This document shows, piece by piece, positions 4,641 through 6,208 of a DNA stretch of 6,208 nt. Every line of letters begins with the position of its first letter. Positions within the stretch are counted from its first letter, which is position 1. The position numbers were made by a program, and so were the translations under genes. The stretch comes from GCA-002701945 sp964442015 (GTDB lineage Bacteria > Fidelibacterota > Marinisomatia > Marinisomatales > TCS55), in assembly GCA_964442015.1 (NCBI GenBank), contig CAYTYA010000090.1:1-6208 (forward strand), read 5' to 3'. The notes below the pieces were generated by a model. It did no database searches and had not been told where the DNA came from. It worked only from the letters and a program-made list of their open reading frames with translations.

Positions 4641-6208
4641 TTAACCTACTATATTAAATAACAATCTCCACACTCTATAATTTGTTTTTCTAGCTAACCA
4701 TGACCAATCTTTATTAGGTAAAGTTGGTGGTATACTAGTAACATTTTGTTCATCCCAATTATTATTATAGCCAGTTACATCCCAAAGTAAATCAGCTCCA
4801 TCTAACCCAGATTCTTTAACGATTTTTGCAGGGTTATACCCATTATTTCTATATTCATTATCGTGCAACCAGCATGCATCTGGAATTGGATCAACATCAT
4901 AAACAAAATCATTTCCGAAAAACAAATCAAGACCTATAACTGATGCTCCAAATGACTGATTATCATGGAATCGATTTCCTGTTACCTCTACACTATCTCC
5001 AGCCATTATCATAAGCCCTGTTCCTTGTGGAACGTTACTCACAATTGATCCAGGTTCACCAAAATTCACGTGATTATTTTTATATATATAATTATTTACA
5101 ATTCTACAATTTAAAGAGACCTTTGAAGGATTATTTGGTAGAAGAAATACTAAAATACCTCCCGCATTATCATATACTTCATTATTCTCAACTAATGCGT
5201 TTACTGAATTCTCAATTTCTATACCAGTAACATTTCCGTAAGTAACATTGTTTCTAACTACAATATCCTTTGATTGGCCAATATATATACCAGCATCACT
5301 GATCCCTGTAACACTGCAATCCTCGACAAGTACTTCGACACATTCCACTGGATATAACCCATATAAACCAGTATTCTTACAGTGTACATTTCTGAAAGAT
5401 ACATTCCTAGATCTATTCAACATTAAACCATTGGCCGTATAATCCTTTATTATGAAACCATTAATCTCAATATTACTTCCAGTACCTACACCTGCATCCG
5501 GTAAAATATTTTTACCATTTAATACTGGCAAATCCCCATTCTTTGTATCACCTATAATAGTAATATTGGATTTATCAATCATAAGTGCTTCAAAATATTC
5601 ACCTGACTGTACGAAAACAGTATCGCCATCTTCAGCAATCTCAATTCCAGCTTGGATGCTCTGTCCAGAATAAATAATTAACTTTTTACCAATTCTCTCA
5701 ATATTATTTTTTTCAGGTTCAATATATTTAATCTGTTTACCATCCATCTCTAAAGACTGATTATCTAAAGATGGCACAACAGGTAAAGAAGAAGGGACCC
5801 TTTTGGGAATAGTTGGCTTATTCGATTCATCTGTAAGCGCATGCATAAACGCTACTAAGTCTTTACGCTCTTCATGGCTTAAATCAAATTTTCTTATTTT
5901 ATCATCAAGCTGTGAACCCTTAAATCCATGCGATCTACCGCCACCGCCTGCGTAAAAGTCTACAACTTCATCTAAAGTATTAAACATCCCATTATGCATA
6001 TATGGAGCTGTTAAAGCAATATTTCTTAATGTGGGAACTTTAAAAGCATTTTCATAGCCCTTTCCAACTATTTCAGCACGACCTAAGTCAGGTTCATTAT
6101 TTTCTATATTTGGAACACCAATAGCTTTGAAATCAGGATTATTAAATGTTGGGAAATTATGACATTCAAAGCATCGAGTTTTCAATGAGCGAAATAGATT
6201 TAATCCTT
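4641..6208 (-). CDS. di-heme cytochrome c peroxidase-type domain fused to a parallel beta-helix domain; 5' end outside window
   Basis: The frame is open to the right edge, so 521 C-terminal residues are seen and the start lies outside. Numbered from the first complete codon (6206), residues 1-127 match the C-terminal haem domain of MauG/CcpA-type di-haem peroxidases: GLNLF, the haem motif CFECH (12-16), VPTLRNIALTAPYMHNGMF with the likely axial Met70, LDEVVDFYAGGGG, and a closing HEERKDLVAFMHALT. A Pro-rich linker (about 128-165) leads into a right-handed beta-helix (about 170-445) with repeated short motifs such as GLYPVECVEVLVEDC, SDAGIYIGQSKDIVVRNN and GIEIENS. These resemble the TIGR03805 parallel beta-helix family. 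The N-terminal haem domain and signal peptide should be upstream; the protein is presumably periplasmic or surface-exposed. Peroxidases of this type reduce hydrogen peroxide or oxidise a partner; beta-helices often bind or cleave polysaccharide, but no catalytic residues are recognisable here. Its TAA lies 18 bases before the CotH start. Confidence 0.9.
   Translation of the reverse strand, partial: GLNLFRSLKTRCFECHNFPTFNNPDFKAIGVPNIENNEPDLGRAEIVGKGYENAFKVPTLRNIALTAPYMHNGMFNTLDEVVDFYAGGGGRSHGFKGSQLDDKIRKFDLSHEERKDLVAFMHALTDESNKPTIPKRVPSSLPVVPSLDNQSLEMDGKQIKYIEPEKNNIERIGKKLIIYSGQSIQAGIEIAEDGDTVFVQSGEYFEALMIDKSNITIIGDTKNGDLPVLNGKNILPDAGVGTGSNIEINGFIIKDYTANGLMLNRSRNVSFRNVHCKNTGLYGLYPVECVEVLVEDCSVTGISDAGIYIGQSKDIVVRNNVTYGNVTGIEIENSVNALVENNEVYDNAGGILVFLLPNNPSKVSLNCRIVNNYIYKNNHVNFGEPGSIVSNVPQGTGLMIMAGDSVEVTGNRFHDNQSFGASVIGLDLFFGNDFVYDVDPIPDACWLHDNEYRNNGYNPAKIVKESGLDGADLLWDVTGYNNNWDEQNVTSIPPTLPNKDWSWLARKTNYRVWRLLFNIVG

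Noticed and set aside
4885..5590. Repetitive Asn/Gly/Ile-rich coding pattern as a DNA repeat array
   Set aside because: The repetition is at protein level (beta-helix turns) and the DNA copies are divergent, so it is not a CRISPR or tandem DNA repeat.
5027..5673. Three short plus-strand open frames
   Set aside because: All are antisense to the beta-helix coding sequence, which has strong family motifs; none has recognisable content.
4641..6185. TTG at 6185 as the start of the peroxidase-beta-helix protein
   Set aside because: The frame continues upstream to the window edge and encodes GLNLFRS, part of the conserved lead-in to the haem motif CFECH. A start at 6185 would leave four residues before the haem site and no signal peptide, so the gene is 5' truncated by the window.

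Overview
The window is a low-GC (roughly one third G+C by eye) bacterial segment in which every credible gene lies on the minus strand, so transcription runs from right to left. The best clue to the organism is the C-terminus of the CotH-family protein. It has the YQNYPNPFNP...LP...IYDxLG...GYH..EWD...G..V.AGIYLYQL pattern of a type IX secretion (T9SS) sorting domain. Together with the AT-rich composition and tightly packed genes, this points to the Fibrobacterota-Chlorobiota-Bacteroidota side of the tree. A marine Candidatus Marinimicrobia (SAR406) or Ignavibacteria-like genome is my best guess, inferred from style rather than shown. Two runs of exactly 100 N (1221-1320 and 2925-3024) look like scaffold joins of unknown true length, so this is probably a draft or metagenome-assembled sequence.

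Layout in transcription order. (1) 6208-4641: the 3' part of a gene for a di-heme cytochrome c peroxidase-type domain fused to a right-handed parallel beta-helix domain; its 5' end lies outside the window. (2) 4622-2589: a secreted CotH-kinase-family protein with a following Ig-like domain and a T9SS sorting domain, interrupted by the second N run, which probably hides a lamin-tail domain. (3) 2554-2081: a small membrane protein of the DUF962/Mpo1-like family. (4) 2061-1321: yaaA, peroxide-stress protein, with its last ~11 codons lost in the first N run. (5) 1220-1128: the C-terminal end of a GlpE-like rhodanese. (6) 1131-781: a DCC-family (DUF393) thiol-disulfide oxidoreductase whose start overlaps the rhodanese stop. 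(7) 773-1: an exported or membrane-anchored alpha/beta hydrolase of the epoxide-hydrolase/haloalkane-dehalogenase type, cut off at the window edge.

The visible junctions are short (18, 34 and 19 bases, then a 4-base overlap, then about 7 bases). I see no convincing terminator or promoter between genes, so the whole window could be one or two transcripts. Several products share a redox or peroxide theme: the peroxidase domain, YaaA, a rhodanese, a DCC thiol oxidoreductase and a possible non-heme-iron dioxygenase. The CotH protein and the beta-helix fusion are envelope or secreted proteins. No stretch over 300 bases lacks a gene. I found no tRNA, rRNA, CRISPR array, insertion sequence or phage gene. 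The most unusual item is the peroxidase-to-beta-helix fusion.
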